A stretch of 64,000 bases of DNA from Leptospira biflexa serovar Patoc strain 'Patoc 1 (Paris)'. Lineage in GTDB: Bacteria; Spirochaetota; Leptospiria; Leptospirales; Leptospiraceae. Where the stretch lies: NCBI RefSeq assembly GCF_000017685.1, contig NC_010602.1:3297001-3361000 (forward strand), in the 5' to 3' direction. Numbering within the stretch: the stretch's first letter is position 1; every line of letters begins with the position of its first letter. Shown piece by piece: positions 35,045 to 43,504 of the stretch. Both the position numbers and the translations under genes were made by a program. The notes under the pieces are model-generated. The model saw only the letters and a list, made by a program, of their open reading frames with translations, did not search any database and was not told where the DNA came from.

Positions 35045-35380
35045 ATGGAAAAGAAGTACAAAACACTCAAAGATTTTTTCCCATTCTATTTAGAAGAACA
35101 TAGCCACCCGTTTAACCGAGCGTTACATTTTATTGGATCAAGCCTTGCACTCGGTTGTATTCTAGGATTTATCGCAACAACGAAGTTGTACATCTTAGGT
35201 TTGGCGCTTGTTAGTGGGTATTTCTTTGCATGGATCGGACATTTTTTTGTCGAAAAGAATCGACCTGCCACCTTTACATACCCGTTTTATTCGTTGATTT
35301 CGGATTGGATCATGTACTTTAAAATGTTAACGGGTCGCATTGATGCCGAATTTGCCAAAATTAAGTCAAAACAAAATTAA
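35045..35380 (+). CDS. DUF962/Mpo1-like membrane protein
   Basis: The 111-residue membrane protein has the hallmark blocks of the DUF962/Mpo1 family: FYLEEHSHPFNRALHFIGSS near 15, WIGHFFVEKNRPATFTYP near 62 and SLISDW near 84. The yeast relative Mpo1 is an iron-dependent dioxygenase that shortens 2-hydroxy fatty acids; the conserved His residues for iron (His21, His29, His66) are present. A role in fatty-acid or sphingolipid-like turnover is inferred from the family. AAGGA lies 8 bases before the ATG. It sits one base before the lipoprotein gene at 35382. Confidence 0.85.
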   Translation: MEKKYKTLKDFFPFYLEEHSHPFNRALHFIGSSLALGCILGFIATTKLYILGLALVSGYFFAWIGHFFVEKNRPATFTYPFYSLISDWIMYFKMLTGRIDAEFAKIKSKQN

Positions 35381-35381
35381 G

Positions 35382-35972
35382 ATGAATCTAGTTCTCAATT
35401 TGATCATAACTCTTGTTTTGTTCTCTGCTTGTCGCCCAAGCGAGATCACTAAAGAGGAAATCACTTCCCTTCGAGATCAAAACAAAGATTCCCTCGTTGC
35501 CTTTTCAGAAAAGATCTTACCAAAAATCCTAGGGACCGAATTCAAACATCTGGAAACAGGCCTCGATCAGGACAATCAGAACGAAGTTCATATCACTTAT
35601 GGAAGTAATAGTGCACTGACTTTTAATGATCCTTCCGAATACCGAAAGGTTCTCACCGAATACCAAAGTCTTGTACTGCTACGCATTGGATATGTTTTGA
35701 ACCTTCACCATTTCCATCGATTGTCACTGAGCCTCTCCAAACCGTTTTTCATCCAAGGTGAAAACAATCCTGAAACGGAAATCCAAGAAGCGGAAATTTT
35801 CCGAACGACTATGAACCAATTGGAACTTGTGAAATTTTTTGAGAACCATCCCAATTTTGATCCTTACAAGGCACCGAAGTTAGGTGATAAAGAATGGGTG
35901 TCTGTTACGGAAGAAATTCAATCGCTTTGGAAGGTCGAATTGGATGAGATCAGTCGTGTGAAGGTGGAATGA
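35382..35972 (+). CDS. Lipoprotein of unknown function
   Basis: The start is ATG 35382, one base after the stop of the DUF962 gene; a longer frame open from 35340 lacks a signal. The N-terminus LVLNLIITLVLFSAC is a lipoprotein signal with the lipid cysteine at 17. The mature 180 residues are acidic and helical, with no recognised domain. It shares its transcript with the DUF962 gene, and its last 23 bp overlap the end of aat on the other strand. No function can be given. Confidence 0.68.
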   Translation: MNLVLNLIITLVLFSACRPSEITKEEITSLRDQNKDSLVAFSEKILPKILGTEFKHLETGLDQDNQNEVHITYGSNSALTFNDPSEYRKVLTEYQSLVLLRIGYVLNLHHFHRLSLSLSKPFFIQGENNPETEIQEAEIFRTTMNQLELVKFFENHPNFDPYKAPKLGDKEWVSVTEEIQSLWKVELDEISRVKVE

Positions 35973-36615
35973 CCCAAGGGACAATATCTACGACGGCTCG
36001 TTCCAATCGGTCCAAATACGATAATTTGGGAATTTCATAGGCACCCAATTGCCAGGTCACATGATTGAGTTGTTGGGTGTCAAATAAAACAAAGTTGGAT
36101 TCTCGTAGTCGTGCGAACAAATGATACAGAGCAATTTTCCCCGCATCCGACTCAAAGGAAAACATACTTTCCCCTGCAAAAAATTTCCCGATGGCCACTC
36201 CGTAAACACCACCCACTAAGATATTCTCAGAATTCCAAACTTCTACGGAGTGAGCCCAACCTTGTTTGTGGAGCTCTAAATACCCATCGATAAAACCAGG
36301 AGTGATCCAGGTATTGTCCTTTTCACGGTAAGCGCAGGCTTGCATGACAATGGCAAAGGCTTCGTTGAACGTAATTCGGAATTTTTTTTGTCGGACCTTT
36401 CTTAAAACTGTTTTTGAAAAATGAACTCGATTGATATCAAAAATGGCACGTGGGTCTAAAGAATACCAACGAATCGGATCTTCTGACCAGGGGAAAATTC
36501 CGTGGGTGTATGCGTATAACAAACGATCAACGGAAAAATCTCCCCCAACTGCGACTAAATCCTCTCTCCACAACCGAGGGTTTTTAAAAAATTGCTCAAA
36601 ACTCCTCTTTGTCAA
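35950..36615 (-). CDS. aat: Leucyl/phenylalanyl-tRNA-protein transferase
   Basis: Aat adds Leu or Phe to proteins with N-terminal Arg or Lys, marking them for ClpS/ClpAP in the N-degron pathway. The 221-residue protein has the diagnostic LVAVGGDFSVDRLLYAY near 20, GIFPWSEDPIRWYSLDPR near 39, GWAHSVEVW near 118 and YGVAIGKFFAGESMFS near 138. The start is a TTG at 36615 that overlaps the TGA of the upstream gene. The 3' end overlaps the convergent lipoprotein gene by 23 bp. Confidence 0.95.
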   Translation of the reverse strand: MTKRSFEQFFKNPRLWREDLVAVGGDFSVDRLLYAYTHGIFPWSEDPIRWYSLDPRAIFDINRVHFSKTVLRKVRQKKFRITFNEAFAIVMQACAYREKDNTWITPGFIDGYLELHKQGWAHSVEVWNSENILVGGVYGVAIGKFFAGESMFSFESDAGKIALYHLFARLRESNFVLFDTQQLNHVTWQLGAYEIPKLSYLDRLERAVVDIVPWVIPPSHD

Positions 36616-37343
36616 GGTTCCAAAACTTCCTTCGGATAATCGTAAACGATTTTTACTTTTAAACTTTTCCCATTCTCATCATTGATATTGGATAGGCCAT
36701 CAAATTGTAATATCCTTCGTGTTTGTACATCGTAGACCAAAAGGAAGGGTTTTACCACTTGTTTCAAAACAAAATTGTCGATCTCCAAACGGAGGTAGAG
36801 TGCCTGTCTTCCTTTCCATTCCCCATCCTTGATTTTTAAAACCGCAAACTTATAGTCATCTAACTGAACTGGTGCGATGAAATGAAAGGATAGTCTTTCA
36901 CCCCGAGACAATTCGTCCCAATGGTTCCTCACAAAATAATCAAACCCACCGTCCATGACGGCTGGAGTTTTCGGGTTGTAGGTTTTTTCCGAAAGTGGGT
37001 CTTCCTTTTTTCGTTTATAAAATAATCGAACTGTCCTTCCTTTTACGTCCGCTCCTTCCGTATAACCATCCCTTTCGTCCACCGTTTTGAAGGTAGGAAC
37101 TTCGGAATTTTGATCAAATTCTATGTGTTTGGATCCAAATACTTTTCCGTTCGCATCTTTGTATTGGATTTCTGAATGTGTGTGTTTTCCATTATTATAA
37201 TATTCTTTATGGTTATCGGAATAAACGTATTTTCCTGTGTTGAGATCGTAGGCCTTCCCAAAATATTGGTACTTGGGTTTTTCTGCTAGGAGTGGCAAAA
37301 AGGATGGAAAAACTATGGCGAAAAATAGAATTTTACGTATCAT
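36612..37343 (-). CDS. Exported protein of unknown function upstream of aat
   Basis: The ATG at 37343 gives a signal peptide (MIRKILFFAIVFPSFLPLLA); an earlier in-frame ATG at 37382 would put 13 polar residues in front of it and overlap the divergent gene. The mature 223 residues hold many beta-type segments: YFGKAYDLNTGKYVYSDNHK near 24 and HSEIQYKDANGKVFGSKHIE near 56 look like antiparallel repeats similar to MORN-like or DUF3108 outer-layer proteins. No enzyme motif is seen. It overlaps aat by 4 bp and is 12 bp from the divergent PilZ-like gene. Confidence 0.65.
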   Translation of the reverse strand: MIRKILFFAIVFPSFLPLLAEKPKYQYFGKAYDLNTGKYVYSDNHKEYYNNGKHTHSEIQYKDANGKVFGSKHIEFDQNSEVPTFKTVDERDGYTEGADVKGRTVRLFYKRKKEDPLSEKTYNPKTPAVMDGGFDYFVRNHWDELSRGERLSFHFIAPVQLDDYKFAVLKIKDGEWKGRQALYLRLEIDNFVLKQVVKPFLLVYDVQTRRILQFDGLSNINDENGKSLKVKIVYDYPKEVLEP

Positions 37344-37355
37344 ATTCCTTAGACC

Positions 37356-38528
37356 ATGAAAAAATACAGACTGACCGACCAAAGGACACTTTTAGGCATT
37401 GTTTCCAAACTCACAACAACTGTCCTACAAGACCAAGACACCAAACAAAAGTTTACACTGAACAATCCTGTTGCTGTCAATGACATCTTAAAATCGGTCC
37501 ACATCACCATAACTGCCGCGGAGCCGATGGTCTCAAAACCCAAATCTTTGGTCTGCGTCTTAAAAGAAAACCGTGTCGAACTTCGTGTCAAACCCGTAAA
37601 CCCCTACCAAGACGATTTGATGCAAGTCTATGAAATTTTAATCGAACCATTGGAACGATCCGCCAAACGGGCAGCAATTGAAGATATCTCAGCGTACGAA
37701 CTCCAAATGGCCCAAACGGCCGACCTAGGAACTGTCATATCCATCTATGGAAAAACATCCATCATCAACCAAGCATTAAACCAATGGCAAGTACACTTGG
37801 AACAAGTCCTCACTAATTTTGGATACTTTATCAAAAAAATACAAATCGGTTTTTATTATGCGGCCGACACACAACTCATGGAAGCCCTTGCAACTTCCAA
37901 AGCCCCATATTACGTGCGTGATGCGAATCGCAGAATTTTTTACACAGATCGAGGGTTTTATAGTCCCAAAAAACTAAGTGAAATGTATGTTCGATCCTAC
38001 TTAGATTCCCTTTTACTCAATAATACAAAATCGACATTGATCTTCCCATTTTTCTCGAATGGAAAAGTACTCTTAGGATACTTTGAAATTTTAAGCAATT
38101 TACCTGATTTGGGAAATTCATCCTTACAATCGGACATCGAAGGCCCGGAAGGGATCGGACCTTTATTATCTTTTTTGGATCAAAAAGCAGAAGAATTTGT
38201 TTTTCAACTTGAATTTGCATATGCAAAAGATTGGGAAACAATTATTCGCACAACACCCGTTAGAGACATTAGCCAGGATGGACGTGGGATAGGAATCACA
38301 TTACCAAAGGGAACTAACATCGACCTAAGACCGATTGGATCTCCTGTTTCGTTCCAACTCAAAATCAATTCTTCTCCTTATACTTTTTTTGGAAGTTTAA
38401 GAAGTCTAAAAAAAGGGGAGAATGACACAACCAATATCGGTTTACAAATTTTTCAATGTGACAAATCGGAAGGGATGTCCCTCCTTAGTTCTTACGCATC
38501 AAATTTAATTGGAGAAGCAGTTTCATGA
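37356..38528 (+). CDS. PilZ-like protein with unknown N-terminal region, Leptospira type
   Basis: The 390-residue cytoplasmic protein has an N-terminal beta-rich part, a middle with YVRDANRRIFYTDRGF near 188 and LIFPFFSNGKVLLGYFEIL near 230, and a C-terminal PilZ-like barrel with DISQDG (D-x-S-x-x-G) near 307. The RxxxR half of a c-di-GMP site is not visible before it. The layout matches the protein at 53079, so the two are distant paralogues of a family that seems confined to Leptospira (possibly DUF1577). It overlaps the downstream membrane gene by 4 bp and is divergent from the gene at 36612. Confidence 0.6.
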   Translation: MKKYRLTDQRTLLGIVSKLTTTVLQDQDTKQKFTLNNPVAVNDILKSVHITITAAEPMVSKPKSLVCVLKENRVELRVKPVNPYQDDLMQVYEILIEPLERSAKRAAIEDISAYELQMAQTADLGTVISIYGKTSIINQALNQWQVHLEQVLTNFGYFIKKIQIGFYYAADTQLMEALATSKAPYYVRDANRRIFYTDRGFYSPKKLSEMYVRSYLDSLLLNNTKSTLIFPFFSNGKVLLGYFEILSNLPDLGNSSLQSDIEGPEGIGPLLSFLDQKAEEFVFQLEFAYAKDWETIIRTTPVRDISQDGRGIGITLPKGTNIDLRPIGSPVSFQLKINSSPYTFFGSLRSLKKGENDTTNIGLQIFQCDKSEGMSLLSSYASNLIGEAVS

Positions 38529-38899
38529 CGCCAGAGCAGTATGAAACCATCATCACACTTTTAACCGAAATCCAAAACCAAGGTGGCTCCGATCCCTACC
38601 GATTGGCATTGTACTTAGTCCCTCATATTGGTATCATCTTCGGTACCACACTTTTGTTTTTTTTGTTTCAATGGTGGCACAAACAGAAAATGGCTCTCAT
38701 CCAATCAGGCCAATACAAACCCTGGAGTTTTGACATCAGATTGTATTCTTTTTTCGTGGGTCTTTTGTTGACATTCACTGGATTTGCCTTATCGTTTGTA
38801 TTTATACTCGTCTTAGGTCGTTCTATGGCGGTGTTAGGAGGGTTAATCCCATTCGCAATTGGACTCGGTCTCTTGACCTTTTACAAACTACACAGGTAA
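38525..38899 (+). CDS. Small membrane protein before ECF sigma factor
   Basis: The 124-residue protein has an ATGA overlap with the PilZ-like gene, so it is translated with it. It has three hydrophobic segments (about 38-56, 80-104, 107-120), including FVGLLLTFTGFALSFVFILV. Short membrane proteins with a similar pattern sit near ECF sigma genes, but no conserved motif identifies this one. The sigma-factor frame overlaps its 3' end without a stop from about 38733. No function is known. Confidence 0.65.
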   Translation: MTPEQYETIITLLTEIQNQGGSDPYRLALYLVPHIGIIFGTTLLFFLFQWWHKQKMALIQSGQYKPWSFDIRLYSFFVGLLLTFTGFALSFVFILVLGRSMAVLGGLIPFAIGLGLLTFYKLHR

Positions 38900-38979
38900 C
38901 AGAGACAAAACGGAAATGTAATGACGAAGACTGGAATTCCATTCAGTTAGTCTTACGCGGTGATGTTTCACAATTCGAA

Positions 38980-39468
38980 GTGCTCATGAATCGGTACCAG
39001 GGTATGGTACATTCCCAAGCCCGCAAGGCATTCCTTTCCGAAGAAGAAGCAGAAGATTTCACTCAAGACGTTTTTATCAAAGCGTATGAATCATTGAGCT
39101 TATTTCGAGGAGAAGCACAATTCTCCACTTGGTTATTCCAAATTGCCAAATTTCGCTTAACAAAAGTTAACAAAAAGAAATCTCATATTTTTACTGATTG
39201 GTCAGAAGATGTGGCAACGGTAGCAGACAAATCAAAACCTTCCGTTGTTGATATTTTGGACAAAGAAGAAACCCATCTAACTCTTCATTCGCTCATCGCA
39301 AAACTTCCTAAATCTTACCAATTACCGATTCGATTGCATTATTTTGAAAACAAACCTTTGAAAGAAATTGCAAACGACCTCAATATCAAACTGGGTACCA
39401 TCAAAAGTCATATTTCTCGCGGAAAAGACCTACTTAGGAAATGGTGGTCACATGAAATCGAAGGATAA
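38980..39468 (+). CDS. ECF-type RNA polymerase sigma factor, 5' end anomalous
   Basis: The protein has sigma region 2 (EEEAEDFTQDVFIKAYESL near 22, FSTWLFQIAKFRL near 47) and region 4 (LPKSYQLPIRLHYFENKPLKE, LNIKLGTIKSHISRGKDLLR), so it directs RNA polymerase to a small regulon. The GTG at 38980 would cut off region 2.1: the residues SIQLVLRGDVSQFEVL, typical of an ECF N-terminus, are encoded in frame just upstream, but no ATG, GTG or TTG precedes them. An ATT start at 38941 after GGA, or an indel joining ATG 38916 or 38921 to this frame, would give a whole protein. The next gene overlaps by 17 bp. Confidence 0.85.
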   Translation: MLMNRYQGMVHSQARKAFLSEEEAEDFTQDVFIKAYESLSLFRGEAQFSTWLFQIAKFRLTKVNKKKSHIFTDWSEDVATVADKSKPSVVDILDKEETHLTLHSLIAKLPKSYQLPIRLHYFENKPLKEIANDLNIKLGTIKSHISRGKDLLRKWWSHEIEG

Positions 39469-39808
39469 AAACGAAACCGAATTAATAGGATTGTTTTCCA
39501 ATCCAGATCCATTTCTAAAGGGTTCGGAAGCTCCTTCGATCATTCGCCTCCGAGTCTTAGGACAAATTTTACCACTCAAGTTTTTGTTCTCTTCCTTGTT
39601 CGTTTCTATTGTACTCCTTCTCATCCCTTTTGGAACTATGTTATTTTCATTCAATCAGGATGAAAGTTCCATCTACCTGTTACCACTCCTCATCAGTTCC
39701 AGTTTGTTTTTTTGTTTTTATTCTTTGGTACTTGGCTTTTTACTCCTAAGCACAAGAATTCCTTTTCTGAATGCATGGAAAGAGAAACTTGGCTTTGAAG
39801 AGGTTTAA
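39452..39808 (+). CDS. Small two-helix membrane protein, possible anti-sigma partner
   Basis: ATG 39452 overlaps the end of the sigma gene by 17 bp. The 118-residue product has a hydrophilic N-terminus of about 40 residues and two membrane helices (FLFSSLFVSIVLLLIPFGTM near 44-63; LLPLLISSSLFFCFYSLVLG near 77-97). Genes coupled to ECF sigma factors often code for membrane anti-sigma factors, and the cytoplasmic N-terminus would suit that. But the usual zinc-binding HxxxCxxC motif is missing, so this is an inference from position. A longer frame open from 39368 has no support from a start site. Confidence 0.55.
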   Translation: MKSKDKNETELIGLFSNPDPFLKGSEAPSIIRLRVLGQILPLKFLFSSLFVSIVLLLIPFGTMLFSFNQDESSIYLLPLLISSSLFFCFYSLVLGFLLLSTRIPFLNAWKEKLGFEEV

Positions 39809-39814
39809 TCATTC

Positions 39815-40195
39815 GTGAAAGGTCTTTTATTTTCTCTTGTTTTTATATTTGCCACTTCTCTCTTAGCAGATGGTTTGCCTTCCGCAGATGAGTTTTTGAA
39901 TATGGATTTGGACAAATCCATTCGTTTGGTGGAATCCCTCTCGAAAGAAGAAGCCAAAGTTCTCGTTTCCGATTTAAGGGCCGAAGTCAAAAAATCGTAC
40001 CCGAAAGCAGACCATTTTTACTTTCTCATTTCGCATTTGGAAGAAATCCAAGCGATCGAAAAAGAACAAGCTAGGCTCAAATCCTTACTTTGGGTGTACG
40101 TACTTGCCTTCGTTTTGTTCACTGGATTCTTAGGTCTCATCCTCCTCCGCCAACGAAAGGCGATCCGAGACATCAACCAGTTGCTTAGCAAATAA
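39815..40195 (+). CDS. Exported protein with C-terminal membrane helix, unknown function
   Basis: GTG at 39815 starts a 126-residue protein with a signal peptide (KGLLFSLVFIFATSLLA), a charged helical middle (SADEFLNMDLDKSIRLVESL, KEEAKVLVSDLRAEV) and a C-terminal membrane helix (LLWVYVLAFVLFTGFLGLIL) followed by a basic end. So the middle faces the periplasm. It lies 6 bp after the putative anti-sigma gene and 71 bp before the response regulator, in what may be one envelope-signalling unit. It could be a periplasmic sensor or inhibitor, but no family is recognised. Confidence 0.6.
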   Translation: MKGLLFSLVFIFATSLLADGLPSADEFLNMDLDKSIRLVESLSKEEAKVLVSDLRAEVKKSYPKADHFYFLISHLEEIQAIEKEQARLKSLLWVYVLAFVLFTGFLGLILLRQRKAIRDINQLLSK

Positions 40196-40266
40196 AAAGG
40201 AATCGATTTTTTGTCATCGTATTGTATTCTTTTTGTAACGAATCCCTGTTACATTGAAATAGATTC

Positions 40267-40941
40267 ATGAAAATATTGATTGTTGATGACGAAGAAGACA
40301 TTGCAGGCCTAATCCAATTCCACTTGGAAGAAGAAGGTTTCCAAACGGAAGTTTGCCATAATGGAATGGAAGTCCTCCCTCGTTTAGAAAAAAACCTACC
40401 TGATGGAATTATCTTAGATTTGATGTTACCTGGCATTGGGGGTATGGACCTTTGCAAACGCATCAAAGAAAAATACCCACAAATTCCAATCCTCATGGTC
40501 ACCGCCAAAACAGGTGAAACCGATGTGGTTTTAGGTCTGGAATTGGGTGCGGATGATTACATTCGAAAACCATTCAATATCCGCGAATTAGTGGCTCGTG
40601 TGAGATCCGTGACTCGTCGGACCACTGACCCAAGCCAAGAAGTGCAAGGTACCATCACAACTGGAAAAATCCAAATCAATCCTACTGCACACAAAGTATT
40701 TGTGGAAGGTACAGAGATTGATTTGACATTAATAGAATTCAAGCTATTACAGCTGTTTGCTGGTAATCCTGGGGTTGCCTTTTCTAGAGATAAATTATTA
40801 GATCGGATTTGGGGCAAAGATGTATTTGTAACAGATCGCACAGTGGATGTGAACATCAAACGACTCAGAGACAAACTTCTCTCGGAAAAAGAACGACTCG
40901 AAACGATCCGCGGAGTCGGTTATCGATTCCGAGATGCGTAG
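40267..40941 (+). CDS. OmpR/PhoB-family response regulator
   Basis: The 224-residue protein has a receiver domain (acidic DDEED at 7-11, phospho-acceptor Asp in IILDLMLPG near 52, LMVTAK near 76, YIRKPF near 99) and a winged-helix DNA-binding domain with EIDLTLIEFKLL and RTVDVNIKRLRDKL and a final RGVGYRF, which is typical of PhoB. It overlaps the histidine kinase gene by 8 bp, so the two are a cognate pair. The signal is not shown; a phosphate-like role is possible because the kinase resembles PhoR, but no pst genes lie near. Confidence 0.92.
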   Translation: MKILIVDDEEDIAGLIQFHLEEEGFQTEVCHNGMEVLPRLEKNLPDGIILDLMLPGIGGMDLCKRIKEKYPQIPILMVTAKTGETDVVLGLELGADDYIRKPFNIRELVARVRSVTRRTTDPSQEVQGTITTGKIQINPTAHKVFVEGTEIDLTLIEFKLLQLFAGNPGVAFSRDKLLDRIWGKDVFVTDRTVDVNIKRLRDKLLSEKERLETIRGVGYRFRDA

Positions 40942-42298
40942 TTTTTTTTCAACCCTTCTCCTTCTCAACTGGGGTCTACTACTTGTTTTATTGACCCTAG
41001 CCCTCGGCGTATTTTATATTTACGACTTAGTTGTACCTGCCGTCCGACCACTCATTTTATTTAGTTTTGTACTCATCGCGATTTTTGGTACGTTTTATAT
41101 TTCCACAAACATTGCCATGCGAATCACAGACCCTTTGGCCACGGTTGAGAAAAAAACAAAAGAAATCAATGCTGGAGATTTTGGTGTTGAGTTATCTTCA
41201 CCTGACATTCGTGAGTTAGCAACACTTGCTTCTTCCATCAATGAAATGGCCAGACGTCTGAAACTCCAATTTTTGGATTTAACTGTCGAAAAAGAAAAGT
41301 TTAATTACCTCCTTCAAAACTTAAAAGAAGGTGTCTTTGCCATTGACCGGAATCATAAATTTTTGTTTTTGAATCGTAATATTTCAGAAACTCTCATTCA
41401 AAAAAATTCTCAGTTTAAGGAATTTGCTCCTTCCATCAAAAACAAAGAACTGCTTAGTTTTATCACCGACAAAATTTTGTCAGGTAAAGAAGGAAAAACT
41501 GAATTTCAAGATGGTTTACATTTTTACACGGCAAGAATTTATCCCATTAAATCAGATGCCATGGTCCAACTATATATTGGAGTGATTTCAGACATCACGG
41601 AAGACCGACAAAACCAATTGATTCGAGAACAATTCTTTCAAAATGCTTCCCATGAATTAAAAACTCCTATTACATCGATCAAAGGTTATGCGGAAACTTT
41701 AGAATACAAATTAAAACTCCAACCCGAATCCAATGAAAGAAAATTTTTAGACGCGATCCTCCGAAATACGGATCGTCTGATTCGAATTGTAGAAGATATG
41801 TTGACCGTTTCAAGATTAGAAAATCACAAAACAGTTTTGAATCTAACGGATGTTTCACTTTATGAGCTCGTCAAAAATGTGTCCGAATCATTGGGTGTAC
41901 TTTATTCCCAAAAAAAACAAAATTTGGTTTTAGAAATTCCTACAGATTTAAAGGTCCGGGCAGATCGATTGTTACTCGAAGATTTATTGGTGAACTTAAT
42001 CTCCAATGCTTCCGCTTATAGTCCCGAAGGCGCAAGTGTCATTGTAAAGGCTTTTGCAACGAAAGAAAACAATCTGATCCAGGTGATCGACCATGGAATC
42101 GGAATTTCGGCCGAAGATGCAGAACGAATTTTTGAACGTTTTTTCCGTGTGGATACCAATCGATCCAGAAAAGAGGGAGGAACGGGCCTCGGACTTTCCA
42201 TTGTGAAACACATTGCAAGGCTCCATTCAGGCGAAGTGAATGTCGCTCCCAACCCGAAGGGTGGTTCCATCTTCTCCTTTGTTTTTCCTAAAAAATAG
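40934..42298 (+). CDS. PhoR-like sensor histidine kinase
   Basis: The 454-residue membrane kinase has two N-terminal helices (about 4-29 and 35-58) with almost no periplasmic loop, a HAMP region (residues 60-115), a PAS-like part (LLQNLKEGVFAIDRNHKFLF near 124) and a kinase core: ASHELKTPITSI (phospho-His near 238), LLVNLISNASAYSPEG (N box), DHGIGISAEDAERIFERFFR and GGTGLGLSIVKHI (G boxes). Absence of an external domain suggests sensing in the membrane or inside the cell. It is coupled to the response regulator at 40267 and ends 51 bp before argJ. Confidence 0.92.
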   Translation: MRSFFSTLLLLNWGLLLVLLTLALGVFYIYDLVVPAVRPLILFSFVLIAIFGTFYISTNIAMRITDPLATVEKKTKEINAGDFGVELSSPDIRELATLASSINEMARRLKLQFLDLTVEKEKFNYLLQNLKEGVFAIDRNHKFLFLNRNISETLIQKNSQFKEFAPSIKNKELLSFITDKILSGKEGKTEFQDGLHFYTARIYPIKSDAMVQLYIGVISDITEDRQNQLIREQFFQNASHELKTPITSIKGYAETLEYKLKLQPESNERKFLDAILRNTDRLIRIVEDMLTVSRLENHKTVLNLTDVSLYELVKNVSESLGVLYSQKKQNLVLEIPTDLKVRADRLLLEDLLVNLISNASAYSPEGASVIVKAFATKENNLIQVIDHGIGISAEDAERIFERFFRVDTNRSRKEGGTGLGLSIVKHIARLHSGEVNVAPNPKGGSIFSFVFPKK

Positions 42299-42349
42299 AT
42301 TCTCGTAAGAGAAGTCCCTGGATAGAATGTTGGTATCCGGTAGGTAATT

Positions 42350-43504
42350 ATGAAGTATCCTTTGGGATTTTACTCCTTTGGCAAAAACATTGGTATCAAA
42401 GATACAAGTTTAGATTTTGCTGTGATCTATTCCGATGTGCGTTGCCATGCAGCCGCTGTTTTTACTCGGAATAATTTTCCTGGAGCTCCCATTTATGTAG
42501 GACGCGATCATATCAAAGATGGCCACTTACAAGCCATCGTCATCAATTCCAAAAATTCAAATGTCGCAACTGGTGAAAAAGGAATCCAAGATTCTTACCA
42601 AATTTGTGAAACTTTGGCAAAATCACTCGGAATCAAAAAAGAAGACATTTTACCTTCTTCTACAGGTGTGATAGGAGTTCCTCTTCCCATTGAAAAAATC
42701 CTTTTAGCATGTGAGACTGCCAAAGACAATTTAAAACCAGGGAATTTGGATGAAGTGGCAGAAGCCATCATGACAACCGATACCAAAAAAAAGATTTCAT
42801 ACCGCACAATGACACTTGATGGAAAAGAAGGTGTGATGTTTGGAATTGCGAAAGGTGCGGGGATGATAGAACCAAACATGGCAACAATGTTGTCCTATAT
42901 CCTTTGTGATTTTTTACCGGAATCAAATGATCTAAATGGAATTTTAAAACGCGTCGTGGACCAAACATACAATTGTATCACTATTGATTCTGATACATCC
43001 ACAAGTGACACAGTCGTACTCATGTGTTCAGGTAAACTGGGAACCATCTCTGATCAAGTATTTGAATCCAATTTAAAAGAAATTGCCACTGAACTTTCTA
43101 AAAAAATTGCACGAGATGGAGAAGGTGCCAGTAAGTTAATCGAACTCACCGTAAAACAAGGTAGAGACGATCATCAAGTGACAAAAATCGGAAAATCCAT
43201 TCTAAACTCACCACTTGTGAAAACTGCCATATATGGTGGTGATCCCAATTGGGGACGATTCATCATGGCGATTGGAAAAGTTTTCGATGAACCAATTCCT
43301 TATGATTCATTAGAAATCCAATTGGGTGGCATTTCAGTCAAAAGTGCAAACAACGAAACCAAAACAAAGTTAGCCGATTATTTAAAATCAAACGAAGAAA
43401 TATTCATTACTGTGGAATTAAATACAGGGAATTTTCAAAAAACGTTTTGGAGTTGTGATTTTACGGAAGGTTACATCCAAGAAAACGCCTACTACACAAC
43501 ATGA
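42350..43504 (+). CDS. argJ: Bifunctional ornithine acetyltransferase / N-acetylglutamate synthase
   Basis: ArgJ passes the acetyl group from N-acetylornithine to glutamate and so recycles acetyl in arginine synthesis. The 384-residue proenzyme has SSTGVIGVPLPIEKI near 103, the self-cleavage site GAGMIEPNMATMLSY near 175 (cleaved between Ala and Thr of ATM), NCITIDSDTSTSDT near 208 and YGGDPNWGRF near 295. Whether it can also use acetyl-CoA cannot be told. Its stop overlaps the start of the degenerate PP2C gene by 4 bp, an odd partner for a metabolic gene. Confidence 0.96.
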   Translation: MKYPLGFYSFGKNIGIKDTSLDFAVIYSDVRCHAAAVFTRNNFPGAPIYVGRDHIKDGHLQAIVINSKNSNVATGEKGIQDSYQICETLAKSLGIKKEDILPSSTGVIGVPLPIEKILLACETAKDNLKPGNLDEVAEAIMTTDTKKKISYRTMTLDGKEGVMFGIAKGAGMIEPNMATMLSYILCDFLPESNDLNGILKRVVDQTYNCITIDSDTSTSDTVVLMCSGKLGTISDQVFESNLKEIATELSKKIARDGEGASKLIELTVKQGRDDHQVTKIGKSILNSPLVKTAIYGGDPNWGRFIMAIGKVFDEPIPYDSLEIQLGGISVKSANNETKTKLADYLKSNEEIFITVELNTGNFQKTFWSCDFTEGYIQENAYYTT

